From assembly GCF_048771995.1 (NCBI RefSeq), contig NC_133027.1, positions 10,164,001 through 10,228,000 of the forward strand: DNA of 64,000 bases, written 5' to 3'. The translations under genes and the position numbers were made by a program. Each line of letters starts with the position of its first letter. Within the stretch, counting starts at the first letter, position 1. Below, piece by piece: positions 61,898 to 64,000 of the stretch. The notes under the pieces are model-generated. The model did not search any database, was not told the origin of the DNA, and saw only the letters and a program-made list of their open reading frames with translations. Origin of the DNA: Taeniopygia guttata (taxonomy: Eukaryota > Chordata > Aves > Passeriformes > Estrildidae).

Positions 61898-64000
61898 GGG
61901 AGATTATTTATTTTCCTGCTAAGAAAATCCTTTTCTTTTTGTTCTTTTCTCCCACCCCCTCCCTTAATATTTTAGTTTAGTGCATGTTGGTGTTACTTTT
62001 GTCTCAAAAGTATTGCCCTTTGGCCTAAATCCACGATATTTTTCTTGTGTTGTAACATAAAGTGAAAAAAAACCTCCATGTTTTTTTTTTCCCCACTGGA
62101 ATTGAGCACTAAGAAACAATTTAATTGAAGTACTTCTTAAATCTGGAAATGGTTTTGTGTTCACAGACCCCCTGCTAGAATGGGGTAGTTTTGCTTCCTT
62201 TCATTTCCAGTGTCCAACCCACTTAATTTGAGTTTTCTGAAAGTGGTAGCTGAGAACAATTTTCTGAATCTTTATTCATGTTCTTAAATGAATTTCCTGA
62301 TTTCCAATGTGTGAAGAATATAATAGCTCCCTTTGGGTTTCATAGGCAGAGCTTATTTTGTCCTAGTATCCCTCTACTGGGCAAACCTTTCCATGCCTTC
62401 CTTAGGAAGGCAATTTTAAGCACCTTTCCCAAGAGGGACAAAGGGCAGTTAGTGAACCTGAAGCTGATATTCTCATGATGTTTAATTACTCCTCTAACCA
62501 GCTGGTGGCACTGAGATGTGAAAGCAGGCAGCCTGATCTGATAGACACAAAGGTGTTGGGTTTTATAAAAATGATTAGTCTAACAAAACTGAAATGCATA
62601 AAGGCAAGTCTCTAGTCATACAGCTTTATGGCTTTGAATACAAGGTTTATATACTAAACCGAGCATTTTTGGGCACTTGGAGATGTATCACTTTGCCTCC
62701 TTTCTTTGTGACTTTATGTAGAACTATATTAACAGCATAAAATAAATTAAAAACTAGCTCAAGAGAATCAGAAATTGATAGTTTCATAACAATCATCAGA
62801 AATATAACCTTAGGTTACATAAAAAAGGGAAAAAAAGGCAGCGGGTGGGGGGGGAAATCCTGTTCCACTGGGTCATGAACCAAATGGCCATGAACTAAAA
62901 ATAATCTTTCTATTGTACCACAGAATGTGAGTAGAAATTAATATGCTAAGTCTGATTCCACTAAAAGTCCTGATTCTGCTTCTCTGCATATATTTGATGT
63001 ATTTGGAATTTCACTTAATATAATCATTTAATGTGGTGGATTTAGATGTGTTTTCCCTGTACAAAACTATATTTTTCATTAAGAAAAAATTTCCCCTGAA
63101 AAATAATAATTTCTCTGTAATGATTCCATTAGGTTAAATAAAATACAATAATGAAAATTCCTTTTCCCTTTTCATAGTGGCCTAATGGCACGATAAAGAG
63201 GCATGACTAATCCCCTACCCTAAGGGCTTCAAAAGGGAAGAATAGGGTAGGGTGGGGTTCCTTAGCCGCACAGCCAGCTTACTGCCTGGAAAAGGGTTGG
63301 ATAAGGGCAGGATTTAATACAAAAGGTCAGGCTAACATAATACGTTTCCACTGAAAGGAAATAAAACTCAGTAAAAATTCTTGGTGATGAAAGAAAGGGA
63401 GCTCTTGGTGTTATTGAAGGATGGCAGAGAAGCAAGAGATATTTCAGGTTCAAAAGAAGAGCATCACCCCAGTGGTGGGACATTTGCTGAGCATCAGTCA
63501 GTGGTCGGGTCTGGTATTTTTTTTCACTCAGCTGCTCTTTAGGAAGGATGCAACAAGGTTCAGGAGTCCCAAGTGGGCACTTAGGGCTGAATAGCCAGTC
63601 AGTCATCATGAAGACCCCTGGGATATACTAAATGACTATTTAACCTCCTAGTCAGTGATGGAGAGAGAGTGGGATGTTTGTCTAGCAGGTGAAATGTCAT
63701 TTCAGTAGCAAACCTTGTGCTTGTCTGGAGAAAGTACGCAGCAGTTGGTCAGGTTGGCAAAGCACTAAAACAAAGTGCTGCAAATTTCCAGCTCCTTGCT
63801 TAATGTCATTTATATGGAGAGAAAGTCCAGGAACGTGATCCTGCCCCAGCTGAGACGAGTCTGTCAGAGCCAATATATTTTGCATCTTCCCTAATCCTTT
63901 ATTGCACTCAGGGTTTTCCTTCTGGAGTTCTTGCCTGTGTGAGGGCCCTGTTCAGCCTCGGGCTGTGCTCGCTTACACCAGCCTCGGGGAGGAAGGCAGT

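Larger units (their letters stand above)
59691..64000. other. Intron of the 55683 gene, continuing past the window
   Basis: AT-rich unique DNA. The only exon candidate is 61676-61897. If that is not real, intron 1 exceeds 8 kb and exon 2 is outside the window. Confidence 0.5.

Noticed and set aside
1-64000. CRISPR array, tRNA, rRNA, bacterial-type operons or a complete viral genome
   Set aside because: No spaced direct repeats with unique spacers, no tRNA cloverleaf or rRNA motif noticed, and the whole window has vertebrate character. The only virus-derived item is the solo LTR.

Overview
The window looks like nuclear DNA from a bird, possibly a songbird. The dispersed repeats are CR1 LINE fragments carrying the avian 3' end (short ATTCTGTGATTCT-type terminal repeats). 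One solo LTR has the look of passerine endogenous-retrovirus LTRs. No mammalian-type Alu or L1 is visible, coding density is very low, and the one clear gene start lies in a strong CpG island. Species and chromosome cannot be read from the sequence.

Layout. Positions 1-55,000 are essentially a gene desert: moderately AT-rich non-coding DNA with CR1 pieces on both strands (the surest at 6779, 13608, 20510, 30080, 42575 and 44543), two probable ancient MIR-like SINE fragments (16740 and 47750) and scattered microsatellites. It also holds a 42-copy perfect AAGGA pentamer array (27431-27640) and a 1.3-kb G-rich minisatellite (35590-36937) of 18/19-bp units, each with three GGG runs, with two internal higher-order duplications. 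GC/CpG-enriched islets at about 13915-14700, 28140-28290 and 36940-37480 may be small regulatory or promoter regions, but no gene can be assigned to them.

Positions 55,040-56,060 form a CpG island with the first coding exon of a plus-strand gene (55683-55985). It encodes a short N-terminus, one hydrophobic segment and a run of twelve glutamates, and ends at a clean CAG|GTAAGG donor in phase 0. I cannot name the gene. The rest of the window (55986-64000) would be its first intron or introns. It contains a 127-bp local duplication whose two copies both carry acceptor-like sites, a candidate terminal exon at 61676-61897, and an antisense CR1 split by a solo LTR flanked by 5-bp target-site duplications.

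No complete protein-coding gene, RNA gene, CRISPR array or operon-like system is visible. The items most worth a second look are the G-quadruplex-type minisatellite, the unidentified membrane-protein exon with its possible downstream exons, a 318-codon minus-strand open frame at 1298-2254, and the LTR-in-CR1 nesting.
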